Counted from the first letter of the stretch, positions 1-8,996 are shown. The stretch: 64,000 nucleotides of DNA from Acinetobacter higginsii (GCF_000369525.1 NZ_KB850072.1:866760-930759); one strand, 5' to 3'. Made by a program: numbers and translations. The notes: generated from the letters alone by a model not told the origin.

Positions 1-669
1 TGTTGGGCAAATATCAATACAGGCAGTACATGAACCGCAATGTGCAGTCGCAGGTTGGTCAAAAGGCAGTTCTAGAGAAGTAAACAGTTCTCCTAAAACG
101 AAAAAAGAGCCCGATTTTTTATGAATCAATAAGGTGTGCTTACCCGTCCATCCCATACCTGCACTTTCAGCCAGCGATTTTTCAAAAATAGGGGCCGAAT
201 CAGCAAAGGGGCGTGATTCAAAATCGCCGACTTTTTCCTTAATACGGGTCGCTAAGGTTTTAAGACGTCCACGCATGACTTTATGATAGTCACGACCACG
301 TGCATAACGCGCAATAATGGCAGAATTTGGTTGAAATGGTACATAACGGGGCTTGGGTGATGCCACAAGATAGTTCATTCGCACACAAATAATGCTTTTT
401 GTACCAGGAACGAGCAAGGTTGGGTCAGCCCGCTTGTCTAAGTTTTCTTCTAAATAGTGCATATCTGCATGATAACCACGTTCTAAATATTCTTTAAAAC
501 GTGGCATTTGATCTTGAGCATCTGGTTTGGCAATGACACAATCAGCAAAGCCCAAGTCTAATGCCTGTGCTTTGATCCAGTCTTTTAATGCTTGAGGGTC
601 AAGTTGTTGCAACTTGATTTTATCAGGCGTTTTCTGAGACTGTGTTTGAGATGGTGTGCTTGAAGCCAT
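1..669 (-). CDS. queG: Epoxyqueuosine reductase QueG, N-terminal part (cut by window edge)
   Basis: The first 223 codons of QueG, read leftward from ATG at 669; the rest lies outside the window. QueG is a cytosolic cobalamin- and iron-sulfur-dependent enzyme that reduces epoxyqueuosine to queuosine in the wobble position of tRNAs. The visible part has the family's N-terminal features, including RYARGRDYH (about residue 120), the FADSAPIFEKSLA stretch and, at the edge, the first ferredoxin-type cluster motif CGSCTACIDICP. The start is separated by only 23 bp from the divergent nnr start, so the promoters of the two genes must overlap coding sequence. Family assignment is firm; completeness cannot be judged. 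Confidence 0.93.
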   Translation of the reverse strand, partial: MASSTPSQTQSQKTPDKIKLQQLDPQALKDWIKAQALDLGFADCVIAKPDAQDQMPRFKEYLERGYHADMHYLEENLDKRADPTLLVPGTKSIICVRMNYLVASPKPRYVPFQPNSAIIARYARGRDYHKVMRGRLKTLATRIKEKVGDFESRPFADSAPIFEKSLAESAGMGWTGKHTLLIHKKSGSFFVLGELFTSLELPFDQPATAHCGSCTACIDICPT

Positions 670-692
670 AAAGCGATAATAAGGAGAAAAAC

Positions 693-2186
693 ATGCAAGC
701 TGTAGTTTACCATAGCCGAAGTATCCAAGCATGGGAGCAGCGTTGGTTTGCTCAGCAAAACTCATCTTTAGGGCTCATGCAGCAAGCGGCTTGGACAATT
801 ACACAACAGTTAATGCAACAATTCCAGCAAAATAAAACTCAAAAGATCGCAGTTTGGTGCGGGCAGGGTAATAATGCGGGTGATGGCTATTATATTGCTG
901 CGTTTCTTAAGCAATACGGATTTAGCATTACTGTGTTTGCAACAAAACTTGGACAATCCGTAGATTTAAAAAAAGCCGCGGAATTTGCCCAGTCTCATCA
1001 AGTCGATATTCAAAGTGTTGATTATCTTTTATCTGAAAATGCTGTCCATCAAGAAATGCCCACTTTTGATTGTCATATTGATGCCTTATTTGGCATTGGT
1101 CTCAACCGAATGCTAGATCCAAACTGGCAAGAAATTATTCAGCTGTATAATGCACAAACAGGTTTAAAAGTCTCAATCGATATCCCTAGTGGATTACAGG
1201 CCAATACAGGACAAGCTTTGCCTTGCGCAGTACAAGCCGATCAAACCTTTACGATCTTAGGCTACAAAGCAGGTTTATTTACGGGTCAGGCTAAGCAATA
1301 TGTGGGGAAACTACATTTGCTGAGTTTGATTCCAGTTGACCAAGAATTAAAACCACTTGCCTATCTGTCACCCGAAAAAATCGTTTTACCCAAGCGTCAA
1401 GCCTTTGGACACAAAGGTAATTATGGGCATGTGCTTGTTGTTGGTGGTCATGCAGATATGGGCGGTGCAGTGATTATGGCGGCTGAAGCGGCGTTTCATG
1501 CAGGGGCAGGCAAAGTCAGTGTGATCTGTCATGCCAAACATCATCAAGCCATTTTGGCACGTTCACCAAATATTATGGTGCGAGACATTAATGTCTTAAA
1601 TCAGCAAACCATTCAACAGCTATTAATGCAAGTTGATGCAGTCTGTTTTGGTATGGGTTTAGGACGAGATGGATGGGCAGAGCAAATATATTTACAATGG
1701 ATTGTTTTACTCAAGCAAAACTCACATTTAGAGATTGTGCTTGATGCAGATGGCTTGTGGTTTCTGGCCAAGCATCCGCAACAATTAAACCACCATCACT
1801 ATGCAACGCCACATTCGGGTGAGGCCGCAACGCTGTTGGGATGTACTGCTGCGGATATAGAACAAGACCGTATCGCTGCCATTCAACAGTTACAACAAAA
1901 CTATGCAGGACGATGGGTGTTAAAAGGCGCGGGTAGTTTAATTTTAGAAGAACAATTATTTATTTGTACGCAGGGAAATGCGGGGATGGGCACAGGAGGT
2001 ATGGGAGATGTGCTGGCAGGGATGATTGCCAGTTTAAAAGCTCAATTTCATCAACAGATTGCATTGCATGAGATCGTCAGCCTACATGCGCAGGCAGGCG
2101 ATCTGCTGGCTGAAAAGGGTATGAGGGGATTACAAGCGCATGACATGGCAAAAATGATATATAAAGTCGTGAATCAAGACGTTTAA
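693..2186 (+). CDS. nnr: Bifunctional NAD(P)H-hydrate epimerase / ADP-dependent dehydratase
   Basis: A 497-residue Nnr (YjeF) protein that repairs damaged nicotinamide cofactors: the N-terminal half epimerises NAD(P)HX and the C-terminal half dehydrates it with ADP. The epimerase part (about 1-210) shows the [13 protein letters not shown] loop, and the dehydratase part (about 225-490) shows [14 protein letters not shown] and the nucleotide-site motif [12 protein letters not shown]. Length fits the bifunctional family. The start is supported by AAGGAG at 681-686, six bases before ATG. It is divergent from queG, and its last four bases overlap the end of convergent ruvC. Confidence 0.95.
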   Translation: MQAVVYHSRSIQAWEQRWFAQQNSSLGLMQQAAWTITQQLMQQFQQNKTQKIAVWCGQGNNAGDGYYIAAFLKQYGFSITVFATKLGQSVDLKKAAEFAQSHQVDIQSVDYLLSENAVHQEMPTFDCHIDALFGIGLNRMLDPNWQEIIQLYNAQTGLKVSIDIPSGLQANTGQALPCAVQADQTFTILGYKAGLFTGQAKQYVGKLHLLSLIPVDQELKPLAYLSPEKIVLPKRQAFGHKGNYGHVLVVGGHADMGGAVIMAAEAAFHAGAGKVSVICHAKHHQAILARSPNIMVRDINVLNQQTIQQLLMQVDAVCFGMGLGRDGWAEQIYLQWIVLLKQNSHLEIVLDADGLWFLAKHPQQLNHHHYATPHSGEAATLLGCTAADIEQDRIAAIQQLQQNYAGRWVLKGAGSLILEEQLFICTQGNAGMGTGGMGDVLAGMIASLKAQFHQQIALHEIVSLHAQAGDLLAEKGMRGLQAHDMAKMIYKVVNQDV

Positions 2187-2728
2187 CGGCGTCTACTACT
2201 GGAACGGCTACGACCGCGTGCCATACCGCCTAATGCATTGAGTACTGCCATTTTACTCATACTACCTGACGCATGAGCATGACAAATTGCAGCAGCAAGC
2301 GCATCTGCTGCATCCGCTTGAGGTTGGATGGTTAAATTAAGCAAACGCATTACCATGAGCTGAACTTGTTCTTTTTCTGCTGCGCCATAACCGACAACAG
2401 ACTGCTTGATTTGACGTGCTGTGTATTCTGCGACTTGTAAATCTAGATTCACCAATGCAGCAATTGCCGCGCCACGGGCCTGACCGAGCTTAAGAGCCGA
2501 ATCGGGGTTTTGTGCCATGAATACCTGTTCGACCGCTGCTTCTGTTGGACCATGAAATTTAACGATACGTTCGACACCCGCAAAAATACGTTTCAAACGT
2601 TCAGGCATTTCTTGTGTTTCAGTTCGAATGGTTCCTGCATCAACAAACCGCAGCTTATTGCCATCTTTTTCGATAATTCCGTAACCTGTTAAGCGTGAAC
2701 CAGGGTCAATACCAATAATTAATGACAT
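2183..2728 (-). CDS. ruvC: Holliday junction resolvase RuvC
   Basis: A 181-residue RuvC, the endonuclease that cuts Holliday junctions moved by RuvAB. The RNase H-like fold is recognisable from the acidic residues: D8 in IIGIDPGS, E67 in AAVEQVF, and D139 and D142 in [10 protein letters not shown]. The tail is an arginine/serine-rich extension (RSRSSSRRR) beyond the catalytic core. It lies alone, not next to ruvA/ruvB, and converges with nnr with a four-base overlap. Confidence 0.96.
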   Translation of the reverse strand: MSLIIGIDPGSRLTGYGIIEKDGNKLRFVDAGTIRTETQEMPERLKRIFAGVERIVKFHGPTEAAVEQVFMAQNPDSALKLGQARGAAIAALVNLDLQVAEYTARQIKQSVVGYGAAEKEQVQLMVMRLLNLTIQPQADAADALAAAICHAHASGSMSKMAVLNALGGMARGRSRSSSRRR

Positions 2729-2983
2729 GCAGCACTATATAAATGAAAGGGTGATGATATTGTTACATAATGGGCTTTTTACTGCATAATATTTTTGTAG
2801 AATTTTGAATTATAATGAAATAGTTGTTTTATTGAACTAATCTTGGTTGATTTATTCAATATCTGAAAATTGAGAACTCATTTGCAAGTTTAACTCAGAC
2901 ACATTGAATAAGAGTGAGTTTTGATCACTTTGTGTGTAATTTAGACATTAATTGATAAATTAAGCGATTTTTATAAAAATAAT

Positions 2984-3012
2984 TTGCATTGTGGGGAAGA
3001 TGTGCGTATAAA
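2984..3012 (+). promoter_or_regulatory. Promoter of the initiator tRNA gene
   Basis: TTGCAT (2984-2989), a 17-base spacer and TATAAA (3007-3012). The predicted start about 7 bases later leaves only a few bases before the mature tRNA 5' end at 3026. This is a well-spaced sigma-70-type promoter in an otherwise AT-rich gap (2729-3025) with no gene. Confidence 0.7.
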
Positions 3013-3025
3013 GCTAACTCGTCGG

Positions 3026-3102
<77 letters not shown>

Positions 3103-3142
3103 ACCGAATTAAATTAGTTATGCTCTGTGATGTATTTAACGT

Positions 3143-3166
3143 TACTGTCTAAAAGAATAGACAGTA
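3143..3166. other. Perfect 8-bp inverted repeat after the tRNA
   Basis: TACTGTCT and AGACAGTA are separated by 8 bases. It lies 40 bases downstream of the tRNA but lacks a T-run on the + strand, so it may be a processing or weak termination hairpin rather than a full terminator. Confidence 0.35.
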
Positions 3167-3286
3167 ATAAAGTTAGCTGAAATAACCCTAAATAAAGCTA
3201 AAAATTATTAGATTCTAGAAATGTAGCTATCCTCTCTCATCTATCTAGTGTTATAGTAAATCAAAATCGATCACTTGAGCTCAGAA

Positions 3287-3520
3287 ATGAGTGATTTTGT
3301 GTTGAAAATTATTAATGAATGGCGTGTAGCCAAAGCCAGTAATGGCAATGAAATTTGTGTGAGAATCATCCCTTTAAAGCGTCAGCAAAATACGCTGAAT
3401 GGTTTTAAATGGGTAGAAGTAGGAAAGAAGATCCTGTTGGAATCAGGTCAAGAAATTGACTTTAATTTGGACGGGAAAAGCTTTTATACGGATGTTAATC
3501 AACTTTATCGATTGACATAA
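3287..3520 (+). CDS. Small hypothetical protein
   Basis: A 77-residue soluble protein with mixed charge (MSDFVLKIINEW... ending VNQLYRLT), with no signal peptide, membrane segment or recognised domain. The reading frame could also open at TTG 3275, but the ATG at 3287 is the simpler start; neither has a strong ribosome-binding site. It sits between the tRNA and the cold-shock gene in the same direction. Function unknown. Confidence 0.6.
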   Translation: MSDFVLKIINEWRVAKASNGNEICVRIIPLKRQQNTLNGFKWVEVGKKILLESGQEIDFNLDGKSFYTDVNQLYRLT

Positions 3521-3540
3521 ATGGTTCACATACTTGTAGT
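3512..3540 (+). promoter_or_regulatory. Candidate promoter of the first cold-shock gene
   Basis: TTGACA (3512-3517), a 17-base spacer and TGTAGT (3535-3540), partly inside the end of the preceding ORF. An alternative is TTGTAG (3534-3539), N17, TAGATT (3557-3562). Either gives an untranslated leader of roughly 60-85 nt before the csp start at 3631. Confidence 0.4.
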
Positions 3541-3630
3541 ATCTATTCAATAAGGATAGATTGTATTAAATCATGATGTAAAAATTTTGATTTAATTCAT
3601 AAATGAACAAAGTTTAAAAGGTTTAAAGGT

Positions 3631-3840
3631 ATGTCTGATACAGTTACTGGTACTGTTAAGTGGTTCAACGAAACTAAAGGTTTTGGTTTTATTCAAGCTG
3701 ACTCTGGCGAAGATGTTTTTGCTCATTTCAGCGAAATCCAAAGCAAGGGCTTCAAAGTATTGAATGAAGGCCAACGCGTTTCGTTTGTTCTTGGTCAAGG
3801 TAAAAAAGGCCCACAAGCAACTCTAATTACTGTTATCTAA
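3631..3840 (+). CDS. Cold-shock (CspA-family) protein, copy 1
   Basis: A 69-residue single cold-shock domain that binds single-stranded RNA/DNA and melts RNA structure. Both nucleic-acid-binding motifs are present: KGFGFI (RNP1) and VFAHFS (RNP2), after the usual [14 protein letters not shown] opening. An A/G-rich AAAGGT precedes ATG. It is nearly identical to the second copy about 460 bp downstream; differences concentrate in the last third. Each copy has its own terminator, so they are separate transcription units. Confidence 0.96.
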   Translation: MSDTVTGTVKWFNETKGFGFIQADSGEDVFAHFSEIQSKGFKVLNEGQRVSFVLGQGKKGPQATLITVI

Positions 3841-3856
3841 TTACTTTAGACCAGTG

Positions 3857-3887
3857 AAAAAAAAGCTCACAACAGTGGGCTTTTTTT
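3857..3887 (+). terminator. Intrinsic terminator after csp copy 1
   Basis: An A-run, stem AGCTCAC / GTGGGCT with loop AACA, then seven T. The same hairpin type follows csp copy 2. Confidence 0.9.
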
Positions 3888-4109
3888 GTGGCTAAAACAA
3901 TTTGAATTGGGTGAAATAGCGAATATTTGAGATTAAAAAAAATGAAATAATATGTTAAAAATTTATATAAAAATCATAATTTAGAATTTAGATGAAAATA
4001 TTTAAATTTAAGTACCTGAAAATTAATTGAAAAAATTATTTTCTATTTATTCTTGGTCCTGAATAACGCACGGAAAAAAGACTTAGGGTGTAGGATTGAT
4101 AGATAGAGA

Positions 4110-4297
4110 TTGCGTGAAAAATGTAAAGTCGTGTATAGTGAAAGCTAACTAGAAGAATAACGCTGTTGATTCAGAAAATCTTGCATCTGATATAGTTGTA
4201 GATAAACCTTTCGTTTTATCAGATTTCCTCTCAGAGTTTATGATTCCAAGTTGCTCGCTGCTAAGCGCCCCAAATTTTTTAAAATAGGTTTAAATAT
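4110..4297 (+). promoter_or_regulatory. Promoter and long 5' leader of csp copy 2
   Basis: TTGCGT (4110-4115), 18-base spacer, TATAGT (4134-4139). Transcription from about 4146 would give a leader of roughly 150 nt before ATG at 4298. Cold-inducible csp mRNAs in enterobacteria carry leaders of about this length that refold with temperature; no classical cold-box sequence was recognised here. The rest of the 3888-4109 gap is very AT-rich and shows no gene. Confidence 0.5.
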
Positions 4298-4510
4298 ATG
4301 TCTAATACTGTGACTGGTACAGTTAAGTGGTTCAACGAAACTAAGGGTTTTGGCTTTATTCATGCAGACTCTGGACAAGACGTTTTTGCTCATTTCAGCG
4401 AAATCCAAAGCAGTGGTTTCAAAGTGCTACATGAAGGTCAACGTGTGTCTTTTACAATTACTGAAGGTAAAAAAGGCCCTCAAGCAAGTGGTATTACTGT
4501 CGTTGCTTAA
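4298..4510 (+). CDS. Cold-shock (CspA-family) protein, copy 2
   Basis: A 70-residue cold-shock domain protein with the same KGFGFI and VFAHFS RNA-binding motifs as copy 1. Substitutions (for example HADSGQD for QADSGED, and [18 protein letters not shown] at the end) show an older duplication rather than a recent one. Its long leader is the main difference in context from copy 1, suggesting the two copies are regulated differently. Confidence 0.96.
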   Translation: MSNTVTGTVKWFNETKGFGFIHADSGQDVFAHFSEIQSSGFKVLHEGQRVSFTITEGKKGPQASGITVVA

Positions 4511-4527
4511 AACTAAGCGCGATATTT

Positions 4528-4557
4528 AAAAAAAGCTCACTTTGGTGGGCTTTTTTT
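4528..4557 (+). terminator. Intrinsic terminator after csp copy 2
   Basis: A-run, stem AGCTCAC / GTGGGCT with loop TTTG, then seven T. Confidence 0.9.
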
Positions 4558-4724
4558 ATGTCTTGATGTAAAGCAGGCTCTTTTTTAAAATTATTTTGTA
4601 TTAAGTGTCGATTTTTGTCATAAATTCACCATTTGGTTGAAAAATTGCACTAGCGAGATATACGACTTTTTGCTAATTTATTTCTATTGATTTGTTAGGC
4701 AAATTAATAAGTGTAGTACATTTA

Positions 4725-4856
4725 ATGAGCGTTAAAGTTATGGAAAACTTGGAGCCGTATGCTCAAGGGTTTGAGCAAGAAGTTCATGTACATTGCAAGA
4801 GATCTTTAGGTACATTGTTATTCAGCTTTGTGGTATTGATTGCAACTAGCCTATAA
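4725..4856 (+). CDS. Tiny membrane protein ORF
   Basis: A 43-codon ORF encoding a charged N-terminal half and a C-terminal hydrophobic segment (LGTLLFSFVVLIATSL), the pattern of a tail-anchored or single-pass mini-protein. It is followed five bases later by a strong terminator, which supports a real transcript. No strong Shine-Dalgarno sequence is seen; an internal ATG at codon 6 is an alternative start. The transcript could instead be a small RNA. No family recognised. The flanking gaps 4558-4724 and 4887-5110 hold nothing else clear. Confidence 0.4.
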   Translation: MSVKVMENLEPYAQGFEQEVHVHCKRSLGTLLFSFVVLIATSL

Positions 4857-4861
4857 GAGAG

Positions 4862-4886
4862 AAAAGCACCTTCGGGTGCTTTTTTA
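4862..4886 (+). terminator. Intrinsic terminator with TTCG tetraloop
   Basis: AGCACC-TTCG-GGTGCT followed by six T. Confidence 0.9.
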
Positions 4887-5110
4887 ATTTCAATTATTGA
4901 TTTTTATTGAATCACCTCATTTTTATCGTCGATGCTTGAAGATCTGGGCACATCAAATTTAATTGGTTTCATAATCTGAGTATATTGATGGAAGATTCGG
5001 CTACGGATATACCTATCAAAATTATTGAAAGATTCTGGTTTTGTTACTCAATTTTTCTGCGATAAGCTGCTTGTACTAATCGGTAAAAAATTGTTTTAGG
5101 TGAATTTAGA

Positions 5111-6529
5111 ATGTTTGGTGATATAAAGAAACCAGCGCATTTAGATGATGTTGTTTTTAAAGAAAGTAAAGCATATAAAAATTCGAGTGAGTGGAATTGG
5201 GTTAATCCGAAACACGGTCAATTTGATCATCCTGCAAACTATTATGAGAGTTCTTTAGAGGACTGGCATTGTTTTGATGCTTTATCAGCAGATCAAGAAT
5301 GTGATGTAGTTGTGATCGGTGGTGGATTGTTAGGTGCTTCAACAGCATTACATTTGGCTGAGCAGGGTGTTGATACGATTCTGGTTGAAAAGAATCGCAT
5401 TGGCTCCGCAGCATCAGGTCGAAATGGTGGGCAGCTTACCCCAGGTTTGGCGCGTTGGGAAGCTGAGGAGATGATTAAGCGCTTTAGTTATGAAGATGCC
5501 AAGAGACTTTGGCATTTTATCTCTACGGAAGCAATGTCTTTAATTGATCAAATTGCTGAAAAGTATGCTGTAAATTTGGCGCGTAAACGTGGACATATTA
5601 CCGCTGCGGTACATGAGGGACATTTGATTGCCTTGACTCAAGGTGCAGATGCTCGGAAGTATTTGGGTGAGGATCATACGAAAGTTGTGGGTGAGTATGA
5701 ATTAAAAGAGTTGATCAAGTCCAACCTGTATAAAGGTGGTTTGGTCGATAACTTGGGTGGCCATATTCATCCATTGGCACTTAACCGTGCTTTGGCACAT
5801 GGCTTCTGCAAGAATGGCGGGCGGGTGTTTGAACAAACGGAAGTGTTGTCGATCACTGAGCAAGCAGATGGAGTTTATGTGCAGACGGCATCGGGTGTGA
5901 TTAAAGCACGTAAAAGTGTTGTGATTGCAGTACATCATAATGCATTTAAATTGCTTCCTGAAAAGAAACAAACAGCAATTCCATTTCATACCTATATCGC
6001 AGTTACGGCGCCATTAGAGATGCCAATTACTGAATTATTACCACACGATCATCCTGTCTACGATACGCAATTACAGATTGATTATTATCGTGGTGTTTCT
6101 AAGAATAGATTGCTTTTTGGTGGGCAAGGTACAGGCACAAGTTGGTCTGCCGCCAAAATGAATCAATATTTATTGGGCCGAATTAATAAAGTTTTTCCGC
6201 AGCTTGAAAATGTCGAAATGGACTTTTGCTGGAGTGGTGTCAGTGATTTGACTATGAATGGCGCAACTGATAATCGAAAATTTGGCAATAAATTTCCAAT
6301 TTATGCGGTACATGGCTGGAGTGGGCATGGTGTGGCGCAAACTGTCCGTATAGGTAAAGCAATTGCAGATGATTTTTCAGCTAAGAACACCGATTATGCA
6401 ATGCTCACTAAAATTCAGCACAACGATATTTTATTTGGTCGTTTATTGGCGCCCTTAGCGATTCCAATGTCAAAAGGTTGGTATGGTGTTACTGGAATGC
6501 TCAATCCTGGCAAAATGGTTTCGTTTTAA
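5111..6529 (+). CDS. FAD-dependent amine/amino-acid oxidoreductase (DAO family, PuuB-like)
   Basis: A 472-residue flavoenzyme of the D-amino-acid oxidase superfamily, resembling gamma-glutamylputrescine oxidases. The dinucleotide-binding motif GGGLLG sits at residues 70-75 within DVVVIGGGLLGASTALHLAE, after a roughly 60-residue N-terminal lead that is typical of PuuB-like proteins. SGRNGGQLTPGL and the C-terminal HGWSGHGVAQ complete the FAD site. The substrate cannot be read from sequence; an amine or N-methylated amino acid is likely. It stands alone between terminators, with no puu genes nearby. Confidence 0.85.
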   Translation: MFGDIKKPAHLDDVVFKESKAYKNSSEWNWVNPKHGQFDHPANYYESSLEDWHCFDALSADQECDVVVIGGGLLGASTALHLAEQGVDTILVEKNRIGSAASGRNGGQLTPGLARWEAEEMIKRFSYEDAKRLWHFISTEAMSLIDQIAEKYAVNLARKRGHITAAVHEGHLIALTQGADARKYLGEDHTKVVGEYELKELIKSNLYKGGLVDNLGGHIHPLALNRALAHGFCKNGGRVFEQTEVLSITEQADGVYVQTASGVIKARKSVVIAVHHNAFKLLPEKKQTAIPFHTYIAVTAPLEMPITELLPHDHPVYDTQLQIDYYRGVSKNRLLFGGQGTGTSWSAAKMNQYLLGRINKVFPQLENVEMDFCWSGVSDLTMNGATDNRKFGNKFPIYAVHGWSGHGVAQTVRIGKAIADDFSAKNTDYAMLTKIQHNDILFGRLLAPLAIPMSKGWYGVTGMLNPGKMVSF

Positions 6530-6552
6530 TATTCGATTTTCTTCATTTCTAA

Positions 6553-6584
6553 TAAAAATGTCTCCACCTTGTGAGACATTTTTT
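6553..6584 (+). terminator. Intrinsic terminator after the FAD oxidoreductase
   Basis: AATGTCTC / GAGACATT stem with an 8-base loop and six T. Confidence 0.85.
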
Positions 6585-6696
6585 ATGTTTCTTAAGCTTG
6601 AAAGATGAGTGGTGTATAAATGACTTATTCGACTTCAATTTGTTCTATATATGAATAAATATAATATGTTAGGCTAAATAAAAAAGGATGAAGTCC

Positions 6697-6858
6697 ATGG
6701 ATATTATACAAGTTAAAGATTTTTCAGCGGCAACGGGGTATACGCAAGCTCTTATGGCAATGGATGAGTGGGTGGATACACGACCTTACTTTTATATTAT
6801 CAAAGAGCATTACTTGATTGATCAGGCTATTCGGTTGGAATACATCATTATTCAATAA
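6697..6858 (+). CDS. Small hypothetical protein
   Basis: A 53-codon ORF (MDIIQVKDFSAATGYTQ...) with no membrane segment or known domain, acidic and aromatic-rich in its middle. AAAAAGGA lies about 10 bases before ATG, which supports translation. It lies between a terminator and the lipoprotein gene in the same direction, and may share that gene's transcript. Function unknown. Confidence 0.5.
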   Translation: MDIIQVKDFSAATGYTQALMAMDEWVDTRPYFYIIKEHYLIDQAIRLEYIIIQ

Positions 6859-7022
6859 GCGTATCTTTATTCTATTGGATAAGTTTGTGAATGAAAAAGT
6901 ATGGGTTACATCCTTATGCAGCCCATGCTTTTTTGCGTAAGTTCTTTTTGTTTCAAATCATAGACATAATAATCGACATTATTTTGTTATCTTTGCCTTT
7001 TCACTTTATCAGAATTCAAATT

Positions 7023-7457
7023 ATGAAAAAGATCTTACTCTTAGGTGCAATTGTAGCCTCATTGGCGGCGTGTTCAGCAACACCAAATAAAGATATGACC
7101 CCGCCAAAAATTGGTATGGCGAACCCTGCAAGCAAATATTGCGTAGAGCAAGGTGGTCAGTTGGAAATTAAGAATGAAGCCAATGGTCAGGTTGGATACT
7201 GTAATTTACCAAATGGACAGGTGGTTGAAGAGTGGGAGTTGTTCCGCGCAAGTCAGCCAAAATGCCTAGCAGATGAAGCGACAAAGTTAATTGGTCAGTC
7301 TGGATTAAGCGAAGATCAAATCAAACAAAAAACTAAGTCTGAGATTGTTCGCAGTGTAGGACCAAATCAGCCTGTCACTATGGATTATCGTGAAAATCGT
7401 GTAACAGTAACGATTGATCCGCAGTCTAAGAAGATTATCCAAGCAACTTGTGGCTAA
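7023..7457 (+). CDS. Lipoprotein with DUF333 and I78-type inhibitor-like domains
   Basis: A 144-residue envelope lipoprotein. The start was set at 7023 because the signal peptide MKKILLLGAIVASLAAC with lipobox LAAC begins there; the frame is open further upstream without signal-like sequence. Residues about 25-75 match DUF333 (NPASKYCVEQGG... GYCNLPNG), a domain also found in heat-shock/hemolysin-like small lipoproteins. The last 35 residues (VTMDYRENRVTVTID... TCG) resemble the peptidase-inhibitor I78 core. The combination suggests a periplasmic protease-inhibiting role, which is inference. Confidence 0.8.
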   Translation: MKKILLLGAIVASLAACSATPNKDMTPPKIGMANPASKYCVEQGGQLEIKNEANGQVGYCNLPNGQVVEEWELFRASQPKCLADEATKLIGQSGLSEDQIKQKTKSEIVRSVGPNQPVTMDYRENRVTVTIDPQSKKIIQATCG

Positions 7458-7473
7458 TCGATAGAAATTATTG

Positions 7474-7512
7474 AGGCTCTCAATTAGATTAAATTTAATT
7501 GGGAGCTTTTTT
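7474..7512 (+). terminator. Intrinsic terminator after the lipoprotein gene
   Basis: GCTCTCAATTA / TAATTGGGAGC stem with loop GATTAAATT, followed by six T. Confidence 0.85.
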
Positions 7513-7643
7513 ATACAAGCTATCATATCAGACTTGATAAATTGAGAAATGTACCCATCAATTACTTTATTGAGTTTATTTTATTTGTTGTGTCAGGATT
7601 GATTCTTCAAGATTGCACAAGGTTTTAATTTTCGAGATTTGAC

Positions 7644-8207
7644 ATGAATCTACTTCTTATCGTGGTATTTGGCACAATTGCCGAAGTTTTAGTTTGGATT
7701 GGCGTGGGTGACCTCGTTGGAAGTATGTGGTATGTCTTTTTCTGGTTCATTATCGCATTCTTCATTGGCTTGAATATGGTTCGTTCAAGTACATCGAGCA
7801 TTATGCCTCAATTGCAGCAAATGCAGATGACAGGCCAATTAGGTGCTGATCCAGCGGTCACCAAGAAATTAGCACTGGCGATGTCTGGTTTTCTATTGAT
7901 GGTTCCCGGTTTAATTTCTGATGTATTGGCAGTGTTGGTTTTAATTCCACCTGTTCAAACGGCGTTTCGTAATGCACTGATGAAAACGATGGCCAAACGT
8001 CAGCAAGCCATGATGGATAAAATGATGGGAGGTATGGGCGCTGGTGGTGCTACAGGACAGAATCCATTTGCTGATCTAATGCGCCAAATGCAGGACATGC
8101 AAAATCAGCAAGGTGGTGGTCAATATCGAGACTCAACCATTATTGATGGCGAAGCGCGTGAAGTAAAACCTGATCAAAAGAAAATTGAGTTTAAAGACGT
8201 GAACTGA
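7644..8207 (+). CDS. fxsA: FxsA-family inner-membrane protein
   Basis: A 187-residue FxsA family protein. Two N-terminal membrane segments (about 3-25 and 28-45) and a third around 75-100 (LLMVPGLISDVLAVLVLIPP) bracket the family's characteristic MVPGLISD motif. E. coli FxsA limits F-exclusion of phage T7 when overproduced, but the normal role is unknown. The C-terminal third is a methionine/glutamine/glycine-rich cytoplasmic tail with MMDKMMGGMGAGG, longer than the minimal family. Independent unit with its own terminator. Confidence 0.88.
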   Translation: MNLLLIVVFGTIAEVLVWIGVGDLVGSMWYVFFWFIIAFFIGLNMVRSSTSSIMPQLQQMQMTGQLGADPAVTKKLALAMSGFLLMVPGLISDVLAVLVLIPPVQTAFRNALMKTMAKRQQAMMDKMMGGMGAGGATGQNPFADLMRQMQDMQNQQGGGQYRDSTIIDGEAREVKPDQKKIEFKDVN

Positions 8208-8225
8208 TTCAGTTCTATGTAGATA

Positions 8226-8256
8226 AAAAGGCACACCAATAGCGTGTGCTTTTTTA
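8226..8256. terminator. Bidirectional terminator between fxsA and the small minus-strand ORF
   Basis: GCACAC / GTGTGC stem with loop CAATAGC, A-run on the left and T-run on the right, so it can serve both convergent genes. Confidence 0.85.
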
Positions 8257-8439
8257 TGTCTTATCTTTTTGTTCTTGTGGATTCTGAGCTGGTTCTGGGG
8301 TGGCAGGCAGATCGGCTTCTTTATTTTGTGGCTGATAGTGGCTAGGTTGAAGGGTTGTTATCTCATTTTCTGACTGTTTATATTTACGGCTGCGATTTGC
8401 ACGTTCTCGAAATCCACCTTTATTAATTAATTCGGTCAT
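8254..8439 (-). CDS. Small hydrophilic hypothetical protein
   Basis: A 61-residue basic then proline/glutamine-rich protein (MTELINKGGFRERANRSRK... QEQKDKT), likely disordered. ATG at 8439 is chosen because GTGGAA six to ten bases upstream acts as ribosome-binding site; the frame also allows GTG at 8451. The stop overlaps the bidirectional terminator. No family recognised. Confidence 0.6.
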   Translation of the reverse strand: MTELINKGGFRERANRSRKYKQSENEITTLQPSHYQPQNKEADLPATPEPAQNPQEQKDKT

Positions 8440-8680
8440 GATGTATTCCACAGTTTCAAAAGATTATTTTATCAAATTATGTGAAAGATCAAAATAATAT
8501 TAAGAACTTAAAGATTTGTTTAAAATCGAGATTCTAATCAAATTGTCATAAAAAATTGTTAATTTGAATGAATAGGTCAGAAAACTAGATTGAATTCTCA
8601 GTTTTTTTTTCATAGGATAAAAGTGCGACATTTGAAATTGTTGTAAAAAGAAAATAAAAAATAAGTGGTAGGAGGAATTA

Positions 8681-8938
8681 ATGATGTTATATCAATATCA
8701 TTGTGCATGTTGTGACAAGGTTGTTGCATCAACTGATAAAGAGTGTCCACATTGTGGCTCTCATCATATCCGTAGTCCGTATGGCTTATGGATGTTCTGT
8801 GTTGCCGCATGTCTAGCCGTTGTCGTTGTTATCAAGCTTGCGCATTTGTATACGCAACATCATCAAGAAGATCAGCCCGTTCAAAGCAATTCACTATTTG
8901 AGATGTTTAAGCAAGATAATACAGATTCTGCTAAATAA
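8681..8938 (+). CDS. Zinc-ribbon membrane protein
   Basis: An 85-residue protein with an N-terminal two-CxxC zinc ribbon (CACC at residues 8-11, CPHC at 22-25), one membrane helix (about 36-54) and a polar cytoplasmic or periplasmic tail. AGGAGG at 8670-8675 is an unusually strong ribosome-binding site; ATG 8681 and ATG 8684 are both possible starts. Function unknown; such ribbons usually bind metal or nucleic acid/protein partners. Confidence 0.75.
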   Translation: MMLYQYHCACCDKVVASTDKECPHCGSHHIRSPYGLWMFCVAACLAVVVVIKLAHLYTQHHQEDQPVQSNSLFEMFKQDNTDSAK

Positions 8939-8950
8939 TTTGGGGTAAAT

Positions 8951-8979
8951 AAAAAAGCTCGCATTTGCGAGCTTTTTTA
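8951..8979. terminator. Bidirectional terminator between the zinc-ribbon gene and metK
   Basis: AAAAAAGCTCGC-ATTT-GCGAGCTTTTTT, a perfect stem with A- and T-runs on either side. Confidence 0.92.
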
Positions 8980-8996
8980 TAGAAGAGCACTATGGA

